This document shows positions 1-8,625 of a stretch of DNA of 64,000 nt, piece by piece. The DNA is from Rhodobacterales bacterium 56_14_T64 (lineage in GTDB: Bacteria > Pseudomonadota > Alphaproteobacteria > Rhodobacterales > Rhodobacteraceae). Location of the stretch: contig MAAY01000066.1 of the NCBI GenBank assembly GCA_002162795.1, positions 29,764 through 93,763 on the forward strand, in the 5' to 3' direction. The notes below the pieces were generated by a model. It ran no database searches, was not told where the DNA came from, and saw only the letters and a list, made by a program, of their open reading frames with translations. Position 1 is the first letter of the stretch. Each line of letters opens with the position of its first letter. The position numbers and the translations under genes were made by a program.

Positions 1-338
1 CGTAGCGCTGCGGCGCGGTGGTGTGGGAGGTTGGTATGCAGGCGGATCCAACCATCTGCGCATTGATAGTTGCCGGCGATGGCATCCCACAGGCTGGGCA
101 TCTGCCAGCCAGTGGGACGAAAACTATAGCCGTACCAAAGCGAGGCCAGACGCTGATCCACGGTGACCCCGGACCGCTCAGCGGTGAGGTTCAGGGCCTG
201 CATCAACCCGGCCAGCTCGGTTCCGACAGCTGCAACAGACGCCGTAGCCAGTTCACTCACGGCAAAGGCACTGGGGCGCTGGCCGGTCCCGGTCACATCA
301 AAGGTGTTGGGACCGGGTAGCGCGCGGAGCAGGGTCAA
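1..338 (-). CDS. CoA-transferase, family III (CaiB/BaiF), 5' part only
   Basis: This is the N-terminal ~112 residues of a gene that continues past the window edge. The frame opens at a TTG that overlaps the stop codon of the upstream permease (CAT-TGA), so the two are translationally coupled. The segment with SLWDAIAGNYQ followed by DGWIRLHTNLPHHRAAAL is typical of a subgroup of family III CoA-transferases, which move CoA between organic acids. The active-site aspartate would lie outside the window. Its position as last visible gene of a peptide-type ABC importer operon suggests it activates whatever the importer brings in; that is inference. The TTG start is chosen because no ATG lies nearby and coupling fits. 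Confidence 0.75.
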   Translation of the reverse strand, partial: MTLLRALPGPNTFDVTGTGQRPSAFAVSELATASVAAVGTELAGLMQALNLTAERSGVTVDQRLASLWYGYSFRPTGWQMPSLWDAIAGNYQCADGWIRLHTNLPHHRAAAL

Positions 339-1489
339 TGCTGGTAGGGGTCAAGACTGTCGCGCAACCCGTCTCCAAGGAAGTTGAAGGCCAGTACCAC
401 GATGATGATCGGCAGCATCGGAATGGCGATCCAGGGGTAGATCTCAACCGAGGTCAGGTTCTGCGCATCGTTCAGCATTACGCCCCAGCTGACTGCCGGT
501 GCGCGCAGGCCAAGGCCCAGGAACGACAGCGCGGTTTCGCCAAGGATCATCGCCGGAATCGACAGTGTGGCCGATGCGATCAGGTGCGACATGAAGTTGG
601 GCAGCAAATGTTTGCGGATCACCCGACCGGGGTTTGCCCCCATCATTTCTGCGGCGCGGACGTATTCCTCTTCGCGGAGCGACAGGAATTTGGCGCGCAC
701 AGAACGGGCCAGTCCGGGCCAGTCGAGGATACCTAAGATAACCGAGATGATGAAGAACACCGCCACAGGTCCCCAGTTTGACGGCACCGCAGCCGACAGC
801 GCCAGCCACAGCGGCAGTTCTGGCAGCGAGCGCAGGACTTCGATCACCCGGTTGATGCACCAATCAATACGACCGCCAAAATAACCGGCGATGGAGCCAA
901 AGGTGATGCCCAGCAGGAATGACACGGTGATGCCAATGATGCCCACGGTCAGCGATAGCTGCGCTCCGTACAGGATTCGGCTGAACACGTCGCGGCCCAG
1001 CCGATCCGAGCCCCATAGAAATACAGTGGCGTCACCTGGAGCGCAAAACAGGTGGGTCTCGACTGGGATCAGCCCGGCCAGCCTGTATTCGTCACCTTTG
1101 CAGAAAAACTCGAGCTTGGCGGGATTGTCGGTGTCGGGCACAAACACCCACTGAAAGGTCTGCATATCGGCCTCGGAAGTCATCGGGTAGATGAACGGGC
1201 CGACAAAGTCGCCCTCGTGGTACCAATTGACCGACTGCGGTGGCGAATAGAGGTGGTCGGGGTGTCGCTCATTAGGGGTATAAGGCGCGATGAAGCCGAC
1301 AAAGGGCAGCATGACATAGCTGAACAGCAAGAAGATGCCCGAAATCAGGCCGAGTTTATGGGTCTTGAACTGGCGCCAGATTAGAACCCAATTGGGAGCA
1401 TCCAGATCGCTGCGCTCGAGCTGTTGCAGGGAAGCATCGGCGTCAAAGGGGGCGTCGTTGACATAGCGACCGTCTGGCAATTGGGTCAT
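335..1489 (-). CDS. ABC peptide-type importer, permease 2 (YejE/DppC-like)
   Basis: Inner-membrane permease of the binding-protein-dependent family, 384 residues. A hydrophobic segment lies near residues 45-70. A periplasmic stretch follows, and then a DppC-type core with LLFGSDRLGRDVFSR-like sequence (here FLWGSDRLGRDVFSRILYG, near residue 160). The EAA loop that contacts the ATPase is EYVRAAEMMGANPGRVIRKHLLPN near residue 275. The long insert between the first membrane segment and the core resembles the YejE branch. Its ATG overlaps the stop of the upstream permease by four bases (ATGA). With its partner it should form the channel of the importer encoded by this operon. Confidence 0.88.
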   Translation of the reverse strand: MTQLPDGRYVNDAPFDADASLQQLERSDLDAPNWVLIWRQFKTHKLGLISGIFLLFSYVMLPFVGFIAPYTPNERHPDHLYSPPQSVNWYHEGDFVGPFIYPMTSEADMQTFQWVFVPDTDNPAKLEFFCKGDEYRLAGLIPVETHLFCAPGDATVFLWGSDRLGRDVFSRILYGAQLSLTVGIIGITVSFLLGITFGSIAGYFGGRIDWCINRVIEVLRSLPELPLWLALSAAVPSNWGPVAVFFIISVILGILDWPGLARSVRAKFLSLREEEYVRAAEMMGANPGRVIRKHLLPNFMSHLIASATLSIPAMILGETALSFLGLGLRAPAVSWGVMLNDAQNLTSVEIYPWIAIPMLPIIIVVLAFNFLGDGLRDSLDPYQH

Positions 1490-2514
1490 GCTTCACGCCC
1501 CTCGTATCGAATGCGGGGATCCAGCAGAACCAGCAGGACATCGGAAATCATTGTGCCAATGAGTGTCAGTAGCGCCACGAACATTAGCACAAAGGCCGAC
1601 AGGAACAGGTCCTGAGTTTTCAGGGCGGTCAACAGCGTCGGGCCGATGGTTTGCAGGCCCAGCACGACGGACACCAAAACCGAACCCGAAACCATCGAGG
1701 GCAGCAGGTTGCCGATGTCGGCTACAAAGGGGTTAAAGGCCATACGCAGGGGGTATTTGGTCAGCATCCGGGCTGGAGCCATGCCCTTGGCGACTGCGGT
1801 CTCCACATAGGGTTTGCCCAGTTCGTCCAGCAAGTTGGCGCGTAGGCGTTGCATCATTCCGGCAGCACCGGACGTGCCGATGACAAAGGTCGGTACGATC
1901 AGGTGGACGAGGATTGATTTTACTTTGTCCCAGCTCATCGGCTCACCTTCATAAGCCGGGTCCATCAATCCGCCAATCGGCAGGTCGAAATACTTGTGGC
2001 CGTAATAGAACAGGATCAGCGCCAGCAGAAAGTTGGGGGTGGCCAGACCCAGATAGCCGACAAAGGCTGTGGTATAGTCAACCCATGTGCGAGACCGTGC
2101 GGCGGCGAGCACGCCCAGTGGCAGCGCCACCAGGTAGACAAACAGGACCGCAGCCAGGTTGACCAGAACGGTTAGCCACAGGGTGTCACCTACGATCTCG
2201 GCTACGGGCTGGTCAAATTCAAACGACCAGCCGTAGTTGCCCTGTATCAAGCCGTAGAATCCGTGCGGGCCAGGCAGGAAGCCAACCCAGATCAGGTATT
2301 GTTGATACAGCGGCCGGTCGAGCGAATACTCGGTGCGCAGGAACTCGGCCTTGGCGACGCCCGCTGATTGCCCGGTCGCGCGCAGCTCGGCGATCTGGTT
2401 GCTGAGGTAGTCGCCCGGCGGCAGGTTGATGATTGCAAAAACCATCACCGAAACCACCAACAGGGTCAGCAGCATGGTGCCAAAACGGTAGATCGCGTAG
2501 CGCAGAATCTCCAT
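1486..2514 (-). CDS. ABC peptide-type importer, permease 1 (YejB/DppB-like)
   Basis: Inner-membrane permease of 342 residues. It starts with the DppB-type opening (ILRYAIYRFGTMLLTLLVVSVMVFAI) and has six predicted membrane segments. The EAA loop, YVETAVAKGMAPARMLTKYPLR, lies near residue 240. The start overlaps the stop of the binding-protein gene (TGATG), and the end overlaps the next permease, so all genes here are read from one message. YejB-type permeases pair with YejE-type partners and a fused double ATPase, which is the arrangement seen here. The substrate cannot be read from the permease. Confidence 0.88.
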   Translation of the reverse strand: MEILRYAIYRFGTMLLTLLVVSVMVFAIINLPPGDYLSNQIAELRATGQSAGVAKAEFLRTEYSLDRPLYQQYLIWVGFLPGPHGFYGLIQGNYGWSFEFDQPVAEIVGDTLWLTVLVNLAAVLFVYLVALPLGVLAAARSRTWVDYTTAFVGYLGLATPNFLLALILFYYGHKYFDLPIGGLMDPAYEGEPMSWDKVKSILVHLIVPTFVIGTSGAAGMMQRLRANLLDELGKPYVETAVAKGMAPARMLTKYPLRMAFNPFVADIGNLLPSMVSGSVLVSVVLGLQTIGPTLLTALKTQDLFLSAFVLMFVALLTLIGTMISDVLLVLLDPRIRYEGREA

Positions 2515-4433
2515 CAGCCGTTACCACCTTCAAAGTAGAACTCGTCGGGACGGTGGATGCCGAAATGGGCACCGGGCTCCCAGGCCCAGATGCCTTTCTT
2601 TGGCACGTTGCGCAGGGATTTGTTGACCACCACGGGTTGCGGCGCCTCGGCTAGAATACCGATGCCATAAACCTGATCAGCATGGATTTTCAACATTTCG
2701 GTCCAGGCTGCTGTTCGTTCGGCATCAGATGAAGCGATTTCCCAGTTGTGGGCCAATTCCATCAGCCGTTGCGCATCGGGCATGTCCGGAGTTTCACCAG
2801 CCTCGCCACCGGTTTGGTGGAACTGACCCCATTTGGGCCAAGCTAAAAAGACTTGGTCTGTGGGGGCCAGATAGGCAGGCGACGTATAAGGACGGGGCAA
2901 TCCATTGTCCCAGCCAAACCAGACCGAGGCCATCGAGTTGCCGGAGAACACCCGGTTGCGCAGGATATCGCGATCCAGCGGGCGCATGATCAGTTTGACG
3001 CCAACATCGCGCCAATCGTCGGTGATGATCTGCAGTGCGTTCTCAACTTCCTGACGTTCGCCGGCGGTTTCGATCACCAGTTCCATAAGGCGTCCATCAG
3101 GCAGTTTGCGAATGCCATAGCGGTCTTTTTGGGTCAGACCGGCCTCGTCCAGCAACCTGTTGGCCAGATCCGGGTCCCATTGGGCCCAGGCTTTGCGCAT
3201 TTCAGGGTCGAAAAACGGGCTGGCTTCCAACACTGCCATCGCGCCGGGTTTAGCCAGTTTGAAATACAGCGCCTTGTTGATCGAGTCGCGGTTGATTGCC
3301 ACCGACAGCGCGCGGCGCACCCGCACATCACGCAGCACTGAACGCCAGACATCATCGTTGACGTTCAGGTTTGGATAGATGGCGATCTGCGAAGCGGTGC
3401 CGGTGCCCCAAAGATAGGTCTCGTAATTGCCACCATCAGCCTCGCCCTTGCGCAGAATGGCGATATCGCGAAAGCCCAAGCCCCGAGCCTGCAAGTCGGC
3501 CTCGCCTGCGTTGGACTTGGCAGCCACCAACCCGCCCGCGACGATCTCCATCTCGACAACGTCGATATAGGGCAGCTGCACGCCGTTCTCGTCGATCCGG
3601 TGGTAATAGGGATTTCGCACAAACAGGTGGCGGATTTTTTTGCCCGAGGTGGAATTCATCCAGGGCTGCAGGGTAGGCAGTTCGTGGTTGTCGAACTTGT
3701 ACATGTTGTCGCGTTTGTTGTGCAGCGCAGCCCAGCTTTTAACCCGTGCATCGTTGACCTCAAAGGCAAGTTCATCAGGGTCTGCGTAATCGACATGGTA
3801 TTTTTTCAGAAACTCAGAAGGGCGGAAAATGAACGGTGGTCGCGCCTGTGCCAAGCTTTGCAGGAAGTTCGGATTGGGGTTGTCCCATTCATAGATGACT
3901 GTTTGTGGGTCTGGGAAACTGACGCGGGGCAGCTCACCTTCGATGTGCAGAAAATCTGGCGGTCCGGTGGGGTTGAGCAGAGCGTTGTTGGCAACATCCT
4001 TCCACCAGTATTCAAAATCCGCCGAGGTAAAGGGATCGCCGTTGGACCAATGGTGACCAGGCCGCAGGTTCAGGGTGAAACGGCGGTTGTCTTCGTTCTC
4101 AAAAGACATTAGCAGGTCGGGCCGTAGCTGGTAATCGGCGTCATAGCCGACCAGCCGTGCGTAGCCATAAACCACCATCTGGCGGATGTCTTTTGAGCGG
4201 GTGATCATGGTGTTCAAGGTGCCGCCCTGTATTCCCAGCACACGCCCGCGGGACGCCAGATCCACGACCAAAGGCACTTCGGGGAGCCGCTCGGTGGCGG
4301 GCGGTAAATTACCGGCCTCAACTTCGGGGCGCCAGAATTCGCTTTCCTGTACGGTTGGAGCCGAGTGCCCGGCAAGTGGCGTCATCAGCATTGCAAAGGT
4401 CAGGGCTAAAATGGATTTTGATGTGTTAAACAT
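2514..4433 (-). CDS. Periplasmic solute-binding protein, peptide/YejA-like (SBP family 5)
   Basis: A 639-residue secreted binding protein. Residues 1-24 form a signal peptide ending in AGHSA. The family 5 fold is indicated by GGTLNTMITRSKDIRQMVVYG near residue 69, LRPGHHWSNGDPFTSADFEYWW near residue 122, and DVRVRRALSVAINRDSINKAL near residue 370. The length is well above the ~520 residues of ordinary DppA/OppA and closer to YejA, fitting the rest of the operon. It overlaps the ATPase gene by eight bases at its start. Family 5 members bind peptides, opines, nickel chelates or microcin C; the ligand here is unknown. The neighbouring CoA-transferase hints at an organic acid conjugate. Confidence 0.85.
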   Translation of the reverse strand: MFNTSKSILALTFAMLMTPLAGHSAPTVQESEFWRPEVEAGNLPPATERLPEVPLVVDLASRGRVLGIQGGTLNTMITRSKDIRQMVVYGYARLVGYDADYQLRPDLLMSFENEDNRRFTLNLRPGHHWSNGDPFTSADFEYWWKDVANNALLNPTGPPDFLHIEGELPRVSFPDPQTVIYEWDNPNPNFLQSLAQARPPFIFRPSEFLKKYHVDYADPDELAFEVNDARVKSWAALHNKRDNMYKFDNHELPTLQPWMNSTSGKKIRHLFVRNPYYHRIDENGVQLPYIDVVEMEIVAGGLVAAKSNAGEADLQARGLGFRDIAILRKGEADGGNYETYLWGTGTASQIAIYPNLNVNDDVWRSVLRDVRVRRALSVAINRDSINKALYFKLAKPGAMAVLEASPFFDPEMRKAWAQWDPDLANRLLDEAGLTQKDRYGIRKLPDGRLMELVIETAGERQEVENALQIITDDWRDVGVKLIMRPLDRDILRNRVFSGNSMASVWFGWDNGLPRPYTSPAYLAPTDQVFLAWPKWGQFHQTGGEAGETPDMPDAQRLMELAHNWEIASSDAERTAAWTEMLKIHADQVYGIGILAEAPQPVVVNKSLRNVPKKGIWAWEPGAHFGIHRPDEFYFEGGNG

Positions 4434-6198
4434 GGCAACGTACCTTATGTCCGGGTTCCACTTGCACCAGCGACGGTACCACGGTGTCGGAAAAACGAAA
4501 ATGCTCAGGCCAGCTGTCTGGCGCGCCGGCGCCGAATGCCACCAGTTTTAGGTCTATCGGCCGGTCAATATCCGGCTCGGGCTGGGCGGCGATCAAAGCT
4601 TTAGTATAGGGGTGTTTTGGATTGTGAAACAGAGTGTCGGGCGGGGCCTGCTCGACTACCAATCCGCCTCGCATTACAGCCACCTCGTCGGCAATCCGCG
4701 AGACAACAGCTAAGTCGTGGCTGATAAAAAGGTAGGAAAGCTTCTCGCGATCACGGATCTCTTCCAGCAGCCGCAGGATCTGGTCCTGCACCGAGACATC
4801 CAGCGCCGAGGTTGGCTCGTCGCAGACAAGCAATGACGGGTCCAGCATCAGGGCACGGGCAATCGACAGTCGTTGGCGTTGACCGCCTGAGAACGCGTGC
4901 GGATAGCGCAGCAACATATCCGGCCCCAGGCCAACCAGCCGCAACATATCCGCCGCCCGCTCGCGGCGCTCGGAACTGGAACCGATGCCGTGGATTTCCA
5001 GCGGTTCGCACAGCGCATCCAGAATGCGCATGCGTGGCGATAATGAGGAATAGGGGTCCTGAAACACCATCTGTGCCTCGCGTTGAAAGGCGGTGCGGGC
5101 GGCGCGTGACATATGATGTACGGCGATGGCCTCGGACTGCGGCGTGGCACGAAACAGGACCTCGCCGCCGAGGTCTGGCAGTTCCGCTCCTAGGGCAATA
5201 CGCGCCGCAGTGGTCTTGCCCGAGCCGCTTTCACCAACAATGGCTAGCGTGGTGCCGCGCTGCAGTGCGAAATCTACGCCCCGGCAGGCATGAATTTTGG
5301 TCTCGGCCTGCCAGCTTTTACCTGCCCGCATGGTATATGTTTTGGACACAGATTTCATCTGCAGGATCAGATCGTCCTGCGGCAATTCGGGCACGGCTTG
5401 CGGGTGGGCAGGAATGGCCGGTGCAGCATCGAACAATTGCTGAGTATAGGCGTGCGCAGGTGACCGTAGCAGTGGTTCTGCTGCGCCAGCCTCCATCACC
5501 CGACCTTTGTGCATCACCACAACCTGCTCGGCCATATTGGCCACCACGCCCAGATCATGGGTGACCAGGATCATCGCCATGCCGGTGTCGCGCTGCAGCT
5601 CTTTCATCAGCCCCAGTACCTGAGCCTGGGTGGTGACATCCAGCGCCGTGGTTGGCTCGTCCGCGATCAACAGATCGGGTTTGGCCACCATCGCCATGGC
5701 AATCATCGCCCGCTGGCGCATGCCGCCGGACAGTTCAAACGGATAGGAATAATAGGCACGCTCGGGATCGGGAAATCCAACCCGCTCAAAACACTCCAGC
5801 ACGATCTTGCGTGCGGCGGCTTCGCGGGTGCGGCCATGCAGCCACAGTACCTCGGAGACCTGATTTCCAATGCGGTGCAGAGGTGACAGCGAGTGCATCG
5901 GTTCCTGAAAAATCATCGAGATGGTATTGCCGCGTACGTTGCGCATCTGACGCTCGCTCAGCGCTGACAGTTCCTGCATCCCGGCACTGCCGTTCAGCTG
6001 GATGGCGCCCGAGTGGATACGAGCCGCACGCGGCAGGATCCGCAGAACGGCACGACAGGTCACTGTCTTGCCAGATCCACTTTCACCGACAAGCGCCAGG
6101 GTTTCACCGGGGTGTACGGCAAAGCTGACGTTGTGAACCACGGGGGTGCCCCCGCCAAAGCCAATACTGAGATCCTCAACTGACAGCAAAGGCTTCAT
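4426..6198 (-). CDS. ABC importer ATPase with two fused nucleotide-binding domains (YejF-like)
   Basis: First gene of the importer operon, 590 residues, with two complete ATPase halves. Half one has Walker A GESGSGKT near residue 38, signature LSGGMRQR and Walker [13 protein letters not shown]. Half two has [15 protein letters not shown] near residue 325, [15 protein letters not shown] and [12 protein letters not shown]. Each half is followed by an oligopeptide-transporter C-terminal extension ([12 protein letters not shown] and [15 protein letters not shown]). Such fusions replace the separate D and F subunits of Dpp/Opp systems. All catalytic motifs are intact. The gene ends inside the start of the binding-protein gene. 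Its promoter must lie between 6199 and about 6300. Confidence 0.9.
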   Translation of the reverse strand: MKPLLSVEDLSIGFGGGTPVVHNVSFAVHPGETLALVGESGSGKTVTCRAVLRILPRAARIHSGAIQLNGSAGMQELSALSERQMRNVRGNTISMIFQEPMHSLSPLHRIGNQVSEVLWLHGRTREAAARKIVLECFERVGFPDPERAYYSYPFELSGGMRQRAMIAMAMVAKPDLLIADEPTTALDVTTQAQVLGLMKELQRDTGMAMILVTHDLGVVANMAEQVVVMHKGRVMEAGAAEPLLRSPAHAYTQQLFDAAPAIPAHPQAVPELPQDDLILQMKSVSKTYTMRAGKSWQAETKIHACRGVDFALQRGTTLAIVGESGSGKTTAARIALGAELPDLGGEVLFRATPQSEAIAVHHMSRAARTAFQREAQMVFQDPYSSLSPRMRILDALCEPLEIHGIGSSSERRERAADMLRLVGLGPDMLLRYPHAFSGGQRQRLSIARALMLDPSLLVCDEPTSALDVSVQDQILRLLEEIRDREKLSYLFISHDLAVVSRIADEVAVMRGGLVVEQAPPDTLFHNPKHPYTKALIAAQPEPDIDRPIDLKLVAFGAGAPDSWPEHFRFSDTVVPSLVQVEPGHKVRCHV

Positions 6199-6425
6199 TC
6201 AGGCCCACCCAGCTAGCTGTTGTGCCGCTATCATTATCTTTTCCCCTCGTTTTTTGACACCATCGCGTGCTCGGGCCTGTTTAGTCAAACCCCATTTACC
6301 CGGTCACGTTGCAGGAGAAGGGGAATTTCATGCTTTGGAGCCTCAAAACTAAGGGCCGGCGCAGGCTAGTTGCGGGTTTTCATTGTTGCTACACATCTGT
6401 GCGGTTCTCTGGCACACGGAGTAAG

Positions 6426-6443
6426 CCGGAAGCGGACTTCCGG
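6426..6443 (+). other. Short perfect hairpin just before the methyltransferase ribosome site
   Basis: Seven-base arms CCGGAAG and CTTCCGG enclose the loop CGGA. The hairpin ends seven bases before the GGAG ribosome site at 6451-6454. It could stabilise or gate the leader of the next gene. No function is shown by the sequence alone. The rest of the gap 6199-6425 shows no further feature I can name. Confidence 0.35.
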
Positions 6444-6461
6444 ATCATATGGAGTATGCTC

Positions 6462-6950
6462 ATGCCGTCCCGTCTTGACCTATTTATCGACCGAATGGTG
6501 TCGCAGCGTGCCTGTCTGGATTTCGCAATTTCTGAGACCGCGGCGATGAAGGGTCCGGTGTTTGAGCTGGGGCTGGGCAATGGCCGCACCTATCACCACA
6601 TGCGCCGCTATGTCGAAGGGCGTGATATATATGTCTTTGAGCGCGCGGTGGCGTCGCATCCAGACAGCACGCCGCCTGAAGATCAGGTCATTCTGGGGGA
6701 CGTGCGCGAAACCCTGCCTGCATCCTTGGACCGATTTGGCCCAACTGCCAGCTTGGTACATGCCGACCTTGGCGGTCATAGCCGGGAAAAGAATGATGCC
6801 TTTGCCCGGTTTGTCTCGCCGCTGATCGAACCGCTGATGGCGCCGGGTGGTTTGATGGTCTCGTCTGACCGGATGTATTTTGAGAACCTGACCGAAGTGG
6901 CGCTGCCCGTAAATGCTGTCGAGGGCCGTTGCTTTATTTACCGACGTTGA
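6462..6950 (+). CDS. Small SAM-dependent methyltransferase-like protein
   Basis: 162 residues starting MPSRLDLFIDRMVSQRACLDFA. The segment GPVFELGLGNGRTYHHMR, near residue 30, is the glycine-rich SAM-binding loop of class I methyltransferases. VHADLGGHSREKN and the C-terminal APGGLMVSSDR also fit a small stand-alone methyltransferase fold. The start is placed at ATG 6462 because GGAG at 6451-6454 is seven bases before it. The in-frame ATG at 6456 is too close to that site, and the frame upstream does not look like protein. The substrate is unknown, and no neighbour suggests a pathway. Confidence 0.72.
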   Translation: MPSRLDLFIDRMVSQRACLDFAISETAAMKGPVFELGLGNGRTYHHMRRYVEGRDIYVFERAVASHPDSTPPEDQVILGDVRETLPASLDRFGPTASLVHADLGGHSREKNDAFARFVSPLIEPLMAPGGLMVSSDRMYFENLTEVALPVNAVEGRCFIYRR

Positions 6951-6986
6951 CGTTTTTGGCTGAAGGTGGTCTCCCGCCTGTTGTCA

Positions 6987-7051
6987 GCCTCTTGCCAGAG
7001 GCGCTCCACCAGTTGGGCCCTGCGCCGCGCTTTGCGCGGCGCAGGGCCCAA
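6987..7051. repeat. Two-hairpin intergenic repeat, copy A
   Basis: A small hairpin (GCCTCT, loop TGCC, AGAGGC; 6987-7002) is followed by ten bases. A perfect 18-base-pair hairpin then spans 7013-7051, with arm TTGGGCCCTGCGCCGCGC and loop TTT. A second copy with the same layout lies at 16669-16736. A further small stem (ATCGGC/GCCGAT, 7065-7080) follows only in this copy. It sits about 35 bases past the end of the methyltransferase gene. The 340-base gap 6951-7290 holds nothing else recognisable. Confidence 0.7.
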
Positions 7052-7290
7052 GGCCGCAAGGATGATCGGCGTTAGCCGATGGTCCGCGTGGGCGCGGGAG
7101 CCCACCTTTGTTTGGCGCAGATTTTGTGACCAAGCGGACCAGTTTGGTCGTTTTGTTGGGGGTGTTTCGAGTGTGATCTCGCCTCCCTAGATCCGGGCTC
7201 AAAGTCTGTAAGCGTTATATTGGGTTGTCGGGTGACGGGTTTGCCGCCTAGGCTGTGATTAAGGTGCTTACGACGAGGAATATTAAGTTA

Positions 7291-7920
7291 ATGATCTTTT
7301 ACGACTGCTCGACCGCCCCCAACCCACGCCGGGCACGGATGTTTATTGCTGAGAAAAGCCTGACGATTGAAAGCCACGACATCTCGATTGCCAAAAGCGA
7401 GCAACTGGGCGAGGCATTCAAGGACGTGAACCCCCAGGCTACGGTCCCTGTGCTGATCACTGATGAGGGCACGGCACTGACCGAAAACCTTGGCATTGCA
7501 GCATATCTGGAGGCCATGCATCCTGAACCGCCGCTGATGGGCGAGAGTGCTCAGGAAAAAGGCCTGGTGTTGATGTGGAACGCGATAGCCGAGCAACAGG
7601 GCGGAGTGCCCATTGCCGAGGCGCTGCGCAATAGTAACCCGTTTTTCCAAGGGCGTGCCATTCCCGGCCCGGTGGATTATGCGCAGGTTCCGGAATTGAC
7701 AACACGTGGCTTGGACCGCACCAAACGGTTCTTTGAGCTTCTGGAGCATAGGTTGCAAGCCAGCCCCTATCTGGCCACCAACAGTTTTACTCTGGCCGAT
7801 ATCAGTGCCTTTGTGTTTGTTGAATTTGCCCGGGTTATCAAAATGCGGATCCCTGAGCAAAACAACGCCACTTTAGCCTGGCACGCGGCGATCAAAGCCC
7901 GTCCGAGTGCCCAGATATAA
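7291..7920 (+). CDS. Glutathione S-transferase family protein
   Basis: 209 residues. The N-terminal thioredoxin-like domain has the pattern YDCSTAPNPRRARMFIAEKSL, in which residues around position 5-11 take the place of the catalytic Ser/Cys/Tyr. It is followed by NPQATVPVLITDEGTALTENLGIAAYLE, the VPVL cis-proline and the glutathione-binding ES-like site (here EN). The C-terminal helical domain ends with SFTLADISAFVFVEFARVIKMRI. ATG 7291 is chosen because the family motif starts straight after it, with GAGGA at 7275-7279. An upstream GTG at 7255 adds residues that do not fit the fold. The substrate is not predictable. Confidence 0.85.
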   Translation: MIFYDCSTAPNPRRARMFIAEKSLTIESHDISIAKSEQLGEAFKDVNPQATVPVLITDEGTALTENLGIAAYLEAMHPEPPLMGESAQEKGLVLMWNAIAEQQGGVPIAEALRNSNPFFQGRAIPGPVDYAQVPELTTRGLDRTKRFFELLEHRLQASPYLATNSFTLADISAFVFVEFARVIKMRIPEQNNATLAWHAAIKARPSAQI

Positions 7921-7959
7921 GTCCATCTGTCCACAGTAGAGTAACGTGAGAGGACACCC

Positions 7960-8625
7960 ATGCCCCCCAAACCAATCCTGCGCCGCGACGACCCCAAGGC
8001 AGAACCTCTGGTTGGCAATATCAGAGTGACCCGTGATGACTGGCTGAATGTGGCGATGGACGTGCTGATCTCGCATGGGGTTGAGCAGGTTAAAGTGCTG
8101 GGGCTGGCAGATCGAATGGCGGTGTCGCGGTCCTCGTTTTACTGGTATTTCAAATCGCGCCAGGATCTGCTGGATACGCTGCTGAAAACCTGGGAACAGA
8201 CCAATACCGTCGGTTTGGTTGGCCAGGCTGGTGCCACTGCCAAGACGGTGACCGCCGCTGTGCTGAACGTCTGGCGCTGCACCGCCGATCCGGAGTTGTT
8301 CAATACGGCGTTGGATTTTGCGATCCGCGATTGGGCGCGCCGTTCGGGGCCGGTGCGTAGCTTGCTGGATCGCTCTGACGCGCGGCGGGTTGAGGCGCTG
8401 ACCCAGATGTTTCAGCGCTACGGTTTCACTGAGCGAGAGGCTTTGGCCCGCGCCAAGGTATTGTATTATATGCAACTTGGCTATGATATGGCAGGGCTCA
8501 ACGAAAGCGGCAGTTACCGGCTGACCATGACACCAGAATACCTGAAGGTTTTTACGGGTCGAGACCCGGCTCCCGGTGAGATGGAAGAGTTCACCGCGTA
8601 TTCGCTTCAGTTCTGGGACGCTTAA
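7960..8625 (+). CDS. TetR-family transcriptional regulator
   Basis: 221 residues. The DNA-binding helix-turn-helix is at about residues 25-72: DDWLNVAMDVLISHGVEQVKVLGLADRMAVSRSSFYWYFKSRQDLLDTLL, the classic TetR pattern with SFYWYFKS. The rest is a helical ligand/dimerisation domain with no recognised ligand signature. AGAGGA lies six bases before the ATG. Its stop overlaps the 3' end of the convergent oxidoreductase gene by four bases. The GST-like gene 39 bases upstream on the same strand may be co-transcribed. The target genes are unknown. Confidence 0.88.
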   Translation: MPPKPILRRDDPKAEPLVGNIRVTRDDWLNVAMDVLISHGVEQVKVLGLADRMAVSRSSFYWYFKSRQDLLDTLLKTWEQTNTVGLVGQAGATAKTVTAAVLNVWRCTADPELFNTALDFAIRDWARRSGPVRSLLDRSDARRVEALTQMFQRYGFTEREALARAKVLYYMQLGYDMAGLNESGSYRLTMTPEYLKVFTGRDPAPGEMEEFTAYSLQFWDA

